A DNA stretch of 9,023 nt, from contig JACCVA010000275.1 of the NCBI GenBank assembly GCA_013698435.1, positions 1-9,023 of the forward strand, written 5' to 3'. This document shows, one piece after another, positions 1 through 5,847 of the stretch. The notes beneath the pieces were generated by a model, which saw only the letters and a program-made list of their open reading frames with translations, ran no database searches and was not told where the DNA came from. The position numbers and the translations under genes are program-made. This DNA comes from Nocardioidaceae bacterium. GTDB lineage: Bacteria; Actinomycetota; Actinomycetes; Propionibacteriales; Nocardioidaceae. Numbering within the stretch: the first letter of the stretch is position 1; each line of letters starts with the position of its first letter.

Positions 1-2
1 AG

Positions 3-290
3 CGCATGCGGGCCCATCACATGCGGGGCTCATCGGCGCTTGGCTACGAGGCCGACACCGTGCTGGTCATGAATGACAAGTACGACTCAGTGGCCCGTCA
101 CCACCTCGTCTACAACGTAGGAGCCGCGGAGCGGTTCAAGGACTGGGTGGTCGTGACGATCGAGAAGAACCGCAGCGGGACGGTCGGTCTCGACCTCGAG
201 TTCCGCAAGCGCTTCGACCAGTGCCGGTTCGAGGGCCACGGACAGCACGTGGCGGAACAGCTCGTCGACGACCGCGTCTACGTCGAGTAG
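3..290 (+). CDS. DnaB-like helicase C-terminal (RecA-fold ATPase) domain protein, 5' truncated
   Basis: This is the last ~95 codons of a gene that enters from the left edge; the frame is open to base 3, so the ATG codons at 6 and 21 are probably internal. The segment RGSSALGYEADTVLVMNDK matches the late part of the DnaB-type RecA fold, where an R-S-x-E-x-DAD-type stretch precedes a hydrophobic strand. The segment VVVTIEKNRSGTVGLDLEF matches the K-R/N-x-G strand that carries the nucleotide-sensing and arginine-finger region of hexameric helicases, followed by the usual F-D-x-x-RFE end. The Walker A and B motifs would lie upstream and are not visible. It ends in VEQ-like acidic residues (DDRVYVE) and a TAG at 288-290. 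Actinobacteria carry stand-alone proteins with such a domain whose role is not settled, so it need not be the replicative helicase. It converges on the XPB gene, 258 bases away. Confidence 0.7.
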   Translation, partial: RMRAHHMRGSSALGYEADTVLVMNDKYDSVARHHLVYNVGAAERFKDWVVVTIEKNRSGTVGLDLEFRKRFDQCRFEGHGQHVAEQLVDDRVYVE

Positions 291-548
291 CGCAACCGGC
301 CGGGTCGGAAACAAGCCGCGGTCCGCACCGCCGCCGCCGTCTCAGCATTTGCTCGGGCGGTGACTGCGTCGAGGCCCAGAACAGGGACCGTTACGCTCCC
401 GATCTGACGACCGACGCACGGCGGCCGCGGATCCGAGCTCAAGGTCACGACGATGCGGGTCGCCGTCACACGCCTGCGCGACAGCGGCGTGCCGCTCGTC
501 CGCTCGACGATCTCCGCGACGGCCTCGGCGCTCACGACCGCCGCTAGA
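291..548. other. Intergenic region between convergent genes, no supported gene
   Basis: This 258-base stretch separates the 3' ends of the DnaB-like gene and the XPB gene. Open frames cross it on both strands, but they run into the neighbouring genes in the wrong frame, have no credible start and resemble no family I recognise. I see no tRNA-like cloverleaf and no clear GC hairpin followed by a T run. The main peculiarity is at 421-440, where NotI, BamHI and SacI recognition sequences abut each other. Confidence 0.5.
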
Positions 549-2189
549 TCAGGCGGACAGCGAGTCGGCGTCCACGATGCTGTAGGAGTAGCCCTGCTCG
601 GCGAGGAAGCGTTGCCGGTGCTGGGCAAAGTCGGCGTCGACAGTGTCACGAGCGACAACGCTGTAGAACCGCGCCGTGCGTCCGTCGCCCTTGGGACGCA
701 GCAGGCGGCCGAGTCGTTGGGCCTCCTCCTGTCGCGACCCGAAGGTCCCGGACACCTGGACAGCGACCGTCGCCTCAGGGAGATCGACGGAGAAGTTCGC
801 CACTTTGCTCACCACGAGCAACGAGAGCTCTCCGCAGCGGAACGCCGCGAACAGCCGTTCACGCTCCTTTACCGGCGTTTCTCCCTTGATCAAAGGCGCG
901 CCGAGGTGCTCGGCCAGCTCGTCGAGCTGGTCGATGTACTGCCCGATCACGAGGGTGGGCTCATCCGGGTGCGTTGAGATGATCTGATCCACGACCGGGT
1001 TCTTGCCAGCACAGCACGCAGCGAGCCGGTAACGGTCCTCTGCCTCAGCGGTGGCGTAGACGAACCTTTCGCTGTCGGTCAGCGACACCCTCACCTCGAG
1101 ACACTCCGCGGGGGCGATGTAGCCCTGGGCCTCGATGTCCTTCCAGGGCGCGTCGAAGCGCTTCGGACCGATCAGCGAGAACACATCACCCTCCCGACCG
1201 TCCTCACGAATCAGCGTTGCCGTCAGGCCGACCCGGCGGCGGGCCTGCAGCCCAGCCGTCATCCGGAAGATCGGCGCCGGAAGGAGGTGGACCTCGTCGT
1301 AGATGACCAGACCCCAGTCACGAGCTTCGAAGAGCTCCAGGTGGGCGTACACCCCTTTGCGACGCGTTGTCATCACCTGATAGGTGGCGATGGTTACCGG
1401 GCGAATCTCCTTCACCGCGCCGGAGTACTCGCCGATCTCGTCCTCGGTGAGCGTCGTTCGCAGCAGCAGCTCCTTCTTCCACTGGCGCGCAGAGACGGTG
1501 TTGGTGACCAGGATCAACGTCGTCGCCTGCACTTGCGCCATCGTCGCCGCGCCGACGAGCGTCTTCCCGGCGCCGCACGGGAGGACGACGACCCCAGAGC
1601 CGCCGTGCCACAGCTGCTCGACGGCTTGCTGCTGGTACGGCCGCAGGGACCAGCCGTCCTGGACGAGCTCGATGCGGTGCGCCTCGCCGTCGACGTAGCC
1701 GGCGAAGTCCTCAGCCGGCCAACCGATCCTGAGCAGCGCCTGCTTGAGGTTTCCGCGCTCGGAGGTGTGGACCACGACGCAGGCGTCACCCAGCCTGGCC
1801 CCGAGCATCGGCGCGATCCGCTTGGCCCGGACCACTTCCTCAAAGACCGCCTGATCGGTGCTCGTGAGGACGAGTCCGTGCGTCGGGTGCTTGTCGAGGC
1901 GGAGCCTCCCGTAGCGACCCATCGTGTCGGCGATGTCAACGAGAAGTGAGTGCGGCACCGGGTAGCGGGAGAACGTCAGCAGCGCGTCGACCACTTGCTC
2001 GGCGTCGTGCCCGGCAGCGCGGGCGTTCCACAGGCCGAGCGGCGTGAGCCGGTAGGTGTGCATGTGCTCAGGTGAGCGTTCGAGCTCCGCGAATGCCGCA
2101 ATCGCGCGGCGGCAGTCGCGGGAGCGGGGGTGGTCGACCTCGAGGAGGAGCGTCTTGTCGGACTGGACGATCAGGGGACCGTCGGTCAT
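549..2189 (-). CDS. xpb: XPB/ERCC3-type superfamily 2 DNA helicase
   Basis: ATP-dependent 3'-5' DNA helicase of the XPB/Rad25 family, 546 aa, close to the ~540 aa I recall for the mycobacterial protein. Residues 1-90 (from MTDGPLIVQSDKTLLLEVDH) are the XPB N-terminal-like domain; ~91-165 are the damage-recognition-like part. The first helicase domain has a Q-motif region (LRPYQQQAV, 182-190), Walker A (CGAGKT, 205-210), DEVH (298-301) and the TAT motif (323-325). R-E-D at 328-330 is the RED motif specific to XPB. The second domain ends with motif VI, QRLGRLLRP (491-499). All catalytic motifs look intact. I chose the ATG at 2189 because it matches the family N-terminus; the frame stays open for 64 more codons, but that part is the CGNR gene in another frame. 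The start overlaps the upstream TGA as ATGA and has no nearby Shine-Dalgarno site, so translation is probably coupled. The role in nucleotide excision repair or helicase-driven remodelling is inferred from the family; bacterial XPB function is less clear than eukaryotic. Confidence 0.95.
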   Translation of the reverse strand: MTDGPLIVQSDKTLLLEVDHPRSRDCRRAIAAFAELERSPEHMHTYRLTPLGLWNARAAGHDAEQVVDALLTFSRYPVPHSLLVDIADTMGRYGRLRLDKHPTHGLVLTSTDQAVFEEVVRAKRIAPMLGARLGDACVVVHTSERGNLKQALLRIGWPAEDFAGYVDGEAHRIELVQDGWSLRPYQQQAVEQLWHGGSGVVVLPCGAGKTLVGAATMAQVQATTLILVTNTVSARQWKKELLLRTTLTEDEIGEYSGAVKEIRPVTIATYQVMTTRRKGVYAHLELFEARDWGLVIYDEVHLLPAPIFRMTAGLQARRRVGLTATLIREDGREGDVFSLIGPKRFDAPWKDIEAQGYIAPAECLEVRVSLTDSERFVYATAEAEDRYRLAACCAGKNPVVDQIISTHPDEPTLVIGQYIDQLDELAEHLGAPLIKGETPVKERERLFAAFRCGELSLLVVSKVANFSVDLPEATVAVQVSGTFGSRQEEAQRLGRLLRPKGDGRTARFYSVVARDTVDADFAQHRQRFLAEQGYSYSIVDADSLSA

Positions 2190-2713
2190 ACGCGGGACTC
2201 GGCTTTCCGGCGCGCCCGGTAGGCGGCCACATTGGCTCGTGAAGAGCAGCGGTCGGAGCAGTAGCGGCGTGAGGAGTTGGGGGAGGTGTCGATGAAGACG
2301 TTGTCGCACTTGGCGGACGAACATACGCCGAGGCGCGTCGGCCCGAAGTCGACCACCAGCATGGCCAGCCCCATGACGCACTCCGCAGTCATCAACGACG
2401 ACACGCTCGAACCACGCTCGGCGACGTGTAGGTGCCAGGTCGAGGAGTCGTGGCCGGCGATGTGCGGAGAGACCGGGTGCTTGCGCAGCAGGGCGTTGAC
2501 CAGCGAAACAACCTGTTCCTCGTCGCCGGCACTGGAGGCCTCGAAGACCGGCCGCAGCTCCCGGCGGAGCCGCTTCATGACCGGCAGGTCACGTGGCTCG
2601 ACGCGGCGCAGCAGCCATTGGCGAGCCGCCAGGTAGTCGGCCAGGTCTGACTCCGTGTCCAAGGGTGAGTTGACCAGGCCGGCCGCCAGGTCGGCATAGC
2701 GCACGAAGTCCAC
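2186..2713 (-). CDS. CGNR zinc-finger (ABATE-type) putative transcriptional regulator
   Basis: A 175-aa protein with the two-part layout of CGNR regulators. An N-terminal ABATE-like helical domain starts with the characteristic short F-x-x-Y-x-x-x-A-x-x-LVN motif (residues 3-15). A C-terminal zinc finger has C131-x4-C136, then RRYCSDRC with C152 and C156, and a basic tail AAYRARRK. The family-naming CGNR tetrad reads CSSR here (156-159), so the Cys and Arg are kept and the middle pair is changed. These proteins are thought to bind DNA, with ABATE possibly sensing a small ligand; this is family inference. The start is a GTG at 2713, chosen because the family motif begins right there. No Shine-Dalgarno site is present, but TACCAT lies 6 bases upstream, suggesting a leaderless mRNA. 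Its stop overlaps the XPB start as ATGA, so both are probably made from one message. It may control the XPB operon or act with the helicase. Confidence 0.9.
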   Translation of the reverse strand: MDFVRYADLAAGLVNSPLDTESDLADYLAARQWLLRRVEPRDLPVMKRLRRELRPVFEASSAGDEEQVVSLVNALLRKHPVSPHIAGHDSSTWHLHVAERGSSVSSLMTAECVMGLAMLVVDFGPTRLGVCSSAKCDNVFIDTSPNSSRRYCSDRCSSRANVAAYRARRKAESRV

Positions 2714-2719
2714 GAGCCC

Positions 2720-2725
2720 ATGGTA
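2720..2725 (-). promoter_or_regulatory. Candidate -10 element of a leaderless promoter for the CGNR-XPB operon
   Basis: Read on the minus strand the hexamer is TACCAT, followed by six bases and then the GTG start at 2713. That matches the TANNNT-N6-7-start arrangement of leaderless actinobacterial genes. No good -35 hexamer is visible at the normal spacing. Position and the lack of a Shine-Dalgarno site are the only evidence. Confidence 0.4.
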
Positions 2726-2744
2726 CGGGTCAGCGCCTGGAAAG

Positions 2745-2776
2745 CGTAATGGGCAACCTCGAAATTGAACATTACG
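2745..2776. promoter_or_regulatory. Inverted repeat CGTAATG-N18-CATTACG upstream of the CGNR gene, possible operator
   Basis: Perfect 7-base arms at 2745-2751 and 2770-2776 are separated by 18 bases, in the only clearly AT-richer patch of the spacer between the helicase-associated gene and the CGNR gene. If transcription starts at 2713, the arms lie at about -32 to -63, where an operator or activator site would be expected. Because the CGNR product is a putative DNA-binding protein, autoregulation is an obvious but untested idea. Confidence 0.35.
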
Positions 2777-2791
2777 TTAGCCGGAGTCAGC

Positions 2792-2806
2792 GGCGCCTCA
2801 GGCGCC
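2792..2806 (-). other. Short GC hairpin with the stop codon in its loop
   Basis: GGCGCC at 2792-2797 and 2801-2806 flank the TGA stop of the helicase-associated gene at 2798-2800, so the transcript can form a 6-bp GC stem with the stop codon as its loop. No T run follows on the minus strand, so this is not a standard intrinsic terminator. It may be a chance product of GC-rich coding sequence. Confidence 0.25.
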
Positions 2807-4537
2807 CGGGCGCAGGATGTGCGCGGCCGTGATTCGTCTGAGCGGAAGCTGCATCGACTCGTCGGTCTTGGCGTCCCGCGCCTCGACCAGACCTTCCTCG
2901 ACCGATGCGATCTTGAACAATCGCTCGGTGCGCCGGCCGGCTTTGTCGACGTAGCCGCACCAGACGACCTCACTCGTCTCGACCGCTTCGCGGAGGGCGC
3001 CGAGCGGCGAGTCGAACACGTCGCCCCAGCTGGAGCCGGTGTGGGCGTCGGTCGAGGGAGGTGGATCGGCCTCCTCCTTGCGCAGCACCTCGACGACGCG
3101 GGCGATCTCCGCGGCGTCCGGGTAGGCATCGGCGGCGAGCTCTGTGGGCACCTGCGCGCTTGCCCGCAGTGGCTGCCGATGACGGTGCGTGGCATCCCAG
3201 CTCCCCTCCGCGGCCGGCGGCGGCTTCAGCCGGTCAAGGTCGCCCACCAGGTAGCGCAGCGGCTGAGGAAGCGGCGTGCGCGACCGCGACTGCAGCGTGG
3301 CGAGGATCGTGTCGCTGTCCCAGCCGAGAGCGCGGGCGCGCTGGAGCGACTCGGTCGAGAAGCGGTAGACGGTCGCTCCGCCACGGGACTCCACATCTGC
3401 GAGCGTGCCGAGATCATGAGCCGCCTGCGGTGTCAACGGTCCCGGCGCGATTGCCGTGAAGTCCGCCTGCACGACGACATGCTCCACCCGCTCCGGGAGC
3501 AGCGCCGCCAGGGCGTTGGCGTCCGGCGGCATGGCGTAGGTCGCCAGCGCGCCGAGCCCGGTGAGCCCCAGCCAGGAAGCTTGTTCGAGCAGGTCGGCGG
3601 CCTGTCGGTCGGTGCGTCCGGGGCGGCGCGGCCGTTGCCAGTCGAGCCAAGCGCGGACGTCAGCAGGAGTCAGCACGCGTCCCTCGTCCGGTGGTCCGAA
3701 CGCACCTAGAGCGAGGCGTTTCACCCAGCCGAGCCCCGTTGAGGGTTGCCGTTCGAACCAGGCTTCCACGAGCTGCACCCATTGGGCCTGCAGGTCGAGC
3801 CTTTGCCAGTTGTCAAAGGCCGCAGTGGGCACGAGAATGTCGTCACGCTCGTCCGAGGAGACGCCGAGCAGCCCCGCAGTGCGGACAATGTCGAGGTGGG
3901 TGACAGCCGCGGCCGAGCGGACGTCGAGCATCTCCGCCAGCAGGCGCAGGTCCCTCGTCGCCGGCCCGCCGTCACGGCGCAGCCGCAGCGGCTGGTGGTC
4001 ACAGTGCTCGACGAGACAGTCCATCCGGCGGACGAGCTCGAAAGCCGAGCCGGCAGCTGCCTTCGTCACCAGGGTGGGATCTCGCCTCTCGGCGTCGGTG
4101 AACGTTGGCGGCTGCGCGAGCGGCGGGGACTGTCCGAGCGGCTCACTGCCCGACACCGTCTTCTCGAACACGTTGGACAAGGCCCGTACCGGCCGGAGCA
4201 CAGCCGAGTCGCCCCAGGCCAGGGCCAACGACCGCAACCGCTCGGATGCGTGCTCCACGTCAGCCAGCTCGACCCCGTCGACGACGAGATCGGCCGGTTT
4301 GAAGGCCCGTGAGCCGCTGGCCACGCCGGCCACCCATACTTCGAACGCCGTCAGGCGCTGCAGGGCCAGCGTGATCGAGTGGCGGGTGGTCGCCCGGGAG
4401 GCCAGCTCGGCGAACCCCGTCGGAGCGGGCACCGCCAGGTCGGGTCGGTCGATCAGCAGCTGGGTCAATGCGGGCGCGTCGAGCTCGCGAAGCATCTGTG
4501 TGAGAGTGCGTGGCGGCACAGCCGGGGAAGGACCCAT
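2798..4537 (-). CDS. Helicase-associated protein with XPB/Ssl2 N-terminal-like domain and WYL-like C-terminus
   Basis: A 579-aa protein of the type found beside XPB in mycobacteria (Rv0862c in M. tuberculosis). The first ~340 residues are helical and Leu/Ala-rich, beginning with the family pattern L-x-x-L-L-x-x-RPDLAVPAP. Residues ~351-435 (EHVVVQADFTAIAPGPL to PQPLRYLVGDL) are a stand-alone XPB N-terminal-like domain, alignable by eye with the first 90 residues of the XPB helicase in this window. Residues ~510-572 (LREAVETSEVVWCGYVDKAGR to LPLRRITAAHIL) resemble a WYL-type ligand-binding segment. It has no Walker motifs, so it is not itself a helicase. Family members I recall are ~750 aa; here the damage-recognition-like part that normally follows YLVxDL is missing. 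I chose the ATG at 4537 because it fits the family N-terminus and has a TANNNT hexamer 7 bases before it; a TTG at 4564 is the alternative. The function is unknown; a role with XPB in DNA repair is inferred from gene position and shared fold. Confidence 0.85.
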   Translation of the reverse strand: MGPSPAVPPRTLTQMLRELDAPALTQLLIDRPDLAVPAPTGFAELASRATTRHSITLALQRLTAFEVWVAGVASGSRAFKPADLVVDGVELADVEHASERLRSLALAWGDSAVLRPVRALSNVFEKTVSGSEPLGQSPPLAQPPTFTDAERRDPTLVTKAAAGSAFELVRRMDCLVEHCDHQPLRLRRDGGPATRDLRLLAEMLDVRSAAAVTHLDIVRTAGLLGVSSDERDDILVPTAAFDNWQRLDLQAQWVQLVEAWFERQPSTGLGWVKRLALGAFGPPDEGRVLTPADVRAWLDWQRPRRPGRTDRQAADLLEQASWLGLTGLGALATYAMPPDANALAALLPERVEHVVVQADFTAIAPGPLTPQAAHDLGTLADVESRGGATVYRFSTESLQRARALGWDSDTILATLQSRSRTPLPQPLRYLVGDLDRLKPPPAAEGSWDATHRHRQPLRASAQVPTELAADAYPDAAEIARVVEVLRKEEADPPPSTDAHTGSSWGDVFDSPLGALREAVETSEVVWCGYVDKAGRRTERLFKIASVEEGLVEARDAKTDESMQLPLRRITAAHILRPGA

Positions 4538-4544
4538 CAGCCCC

Positions 4545-4550
4545 ACGGTA
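4545..4550 (-). promoter_or_regulatory. Candidate -10 element of a leaderless promoter for the helicase-associated gene
   Basis: The minus-strand hexamer TACCGT is followed by seven bases and the ATG at 4537. No convincing Shine-Dalgarno site or -35 box is seen. The spacing supports 4537 rather than 4564 as the start. Confidence 0.4.
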
Positions 4551-4653
4551 GTCGGTCGCACCAAGGCCGGCGCGACAAAGGCGACCGCGGGGCCGGCAAC
4601 CAGAGTGCCGAGAAGGTAGTGGACTGCGGCCGTGGGAGTATGGCCCGGACATC

Positions 4654-4661
4654 GAGAGGGG
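4654..4661 (+). promoter_or_regulatory. Ribosome binding site of the ABC ATPase gene
   Basis: GAGAGGGG lies seven bases before the ATG at 4669, a good purine-rich Shine-Dalgarno site that settles the start. It contrasts with the helicase-associated, CGNR and ligase genes, which have none. Confidence 0.7.
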
Positions 4662-4668
4662 TCGACTT

Positions 4669-5847
4669 ATGGCGCTCATTCAGGCGCGCGGGCTGAGCAA
4701 GACGTTCGGAGGCAAGGCGGCGGTGCAGGGCTTGTCCTTCGACGTTGTGCCCGGGTCGGTGACCGGATTCCTGGGACCGAACGGGGCCGGCAAGTCGACC
4801 ACGATGCGGCTGATGCTGGGCCTCGACAACGGTGACGGGGTCACGACGTACGACGGCGTGCCCTACCGCGAGCTGAAGCACCCGCTCCGGCAGGTCGGAT
4901 CGGTGCTGGACGCCAAACCGTTTCACCCCACTCGCAAGGCGGTCAACCACCTGCGCATGCTGGCGGTGTCCAACGACATCCCCCGCAGCCGCGTCAACGA
5001 CGTGATCAACCTGGTCGGCCTCGGCGACGTCGCCAATGCGAAGCCGAAGACGTTCTCCCTCGGTATGGGCCAGCGGCTCGGTCTCGCCACCGCCCTGCTG
5101 GGCGACCCCGGCACCCTCATCCTTGACGAGCCGGCCAACGGCCTCGACCCCCAAGGGGTGCACTGGCTGCGCAACATGCTCAAGGCGCTTGCCGGACAAG
5201 GCCGCTCGATCTTCGTCTCCAGCCACCTGCTGTCGGAGATGGCCTTGATGGCCGACTCGCTCGTTGTCGTCGGTCGCGGCTCGCTGATCGCCAGTGGCAA
5301 GATGAGTGACTTCATCTCTACGAGCAACCGCAACGCCGTCCTCATCCGTGTCGACAACCCCGAACTCATGACGCGCGAGCTGCGGGCTCGCAGCGCGGTT
5401 GTCGTCACCGAGCCCGATGGCCGGCTCGCCGTCACGGGTCAAGACTCCGACCAGGTGGGCGGCCTCGCGCACGAGCTCGGCGTACGTGTGTTCGAGCTGT
5501 CCAACCGGGAAGCCACCCTCGAGGAGGCGTTTCTCGACGCCACCGGCGCGTCGGAGGAGTTTCGCGCCTCGATGGGCTTCGGCAACCAGTCGCCGGCGTT
5601 CGGCGGTCCGATGATGGGCCAGCACGGCTATGGACCGGGGGGTCCCGGCGGTCCCTCGCAACAGAGCTACGGGCAGCCACCTCAGCAGGGGTACGGCCAG
5701 CCACCTCAGCAGGGGTACGGCCAATACGGCCAGCCGCCGCAGCCGGGCTACGGCGATGCCCCGCCGCAAGGAGGCGCCTCAACGCCCACACCCGCCGACA
5801 CCAGCTCAACCGAAGACGACCACCGCCGGAATGGAGACAGCTCATGA
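4669..5847 (+). CDS. ABC transporter ATP-binding protein with Q/P/G/Y-rich C-terminal tail
   Basis: Cytoplasmic ATPase subunit of an exporter of the DrrA/BcrA type, 392 aa, that would power the permease encoded next. Walker A is GPNGAGKST (36-44). The signature loop reads SLGMGQRLGLA (130-140), with LGMGQ in place of LSGGQ, common in this actinobacterial branch. Walker B is TLILDE (149-154), then a D-loop NGLDPQG (158-163) and the switch histidine in SSHLLSE (H186). The stretch VGSVLDAKPFHPTRKAVNHL (77-96) stands where the Q-loop region lies. The usual domain ends near residue 300 (LEEAFLDATG). Beyond it a ~90-residue low-complexity tail is rich in Gly, Pro, Gln and Tyr, includes two exact QPPQQGYG units (336-351) and a degenerate third, and finishes Ser/Thr/Asp-rich. 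The tail is probably disordered and its role is unknown. The gene overlaps the permease as ATGA, so the two are surely co-translated. The substrate cannot be told from sequence. Confidence 0.95.
   Translation: MALIQARGLSKTFGGKAAVQGLSFDVVPGSVTGFLGPNGAGKSTTMRLMLGLDNGDGVTTYDGVPYRELKHPLRQVGSVLDAKPFHPTRKAVNHLRMLAVSNDIPRSRVNDVINLVGLGDVANAKPKTFSLGMGQRLGLATALLGDPGTLILDEPANGLDPQGVHWLRNMLKALAGQGRSIFVSSHLLSEMALMADSLVVVGRGSLIASGKMSDFISTSNRNAVLIRVDNPELMTRELRARSAVVVTEPDGRLAVTGQDSDQVGGLAHELGVRVFELSNREATLEEAFLDATGASEEFRASMGFGNQSPAFGGPMMGQHGYGPGGPGGPSQQSYGQPPQQGYGQPPQQGYGQYGQPPQPGYGDAPPQGGASTPTPADTSSTEDDHRRNGDSS
5674..5721 (+). repeat. Two perfect 24-bp tandem repeats coding QPPQQGYG
   Basis: Bases 5674-5697 and 5698-5721 are identical and in frame with the ABC ATPase (residues 336-343 and 344-351). 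A related but diverged unit follows to about 5754 (QYGQPPQPGYG). Identity at the DNA level, including third positions, points to recent duplication or slippage rather than protein-level selection alone. Confidence 0.9.

Noticed and set aside
278..658. Minus-strand frame just past the XPB stop, with GC-rich third positions over about 40 codons
   Set aside because: It has no start outside the XPB gene, the protein resembles nothing I recognise, and the opposite strand shows similar composition. It could be a decayed gene, but the sequence does not support calling one.
2190..2381. 64-codon upstream extension of the XPB gene to an earlier start at 2381
   Set aside because: The extension lies inside the CGNR gene in another frame and encodes an Arg/Leu-rich stretch absent from the family, whereas MTDGPLIVQSDKT matches the known N-terminus.
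2765..3709. 314-codon plus-strand open frame opposite the helicase-associated gene
   Set aside because: Arg/Gly/Val-rich low-information translation, and the minus strand encodes a recognisable family over the whole length.
4633..4641. TGGGAGTAT as an extended -10 promoter for the ABC operon
   Set aside because: The hexamer is a poor match and no -35 box is seen at normal spacing. The position would be reasonable, but there is too little to call it.
4537..5769. 410-codon open frame on the minus strand, antisense to the ABC ATPase
   Set aside because: Its LLRWL repeats are just the reverse reading of the 24-bp repeats in the ATPase tail, and the rest has no family features. The ATPase motifs on the plus strand are decisive.
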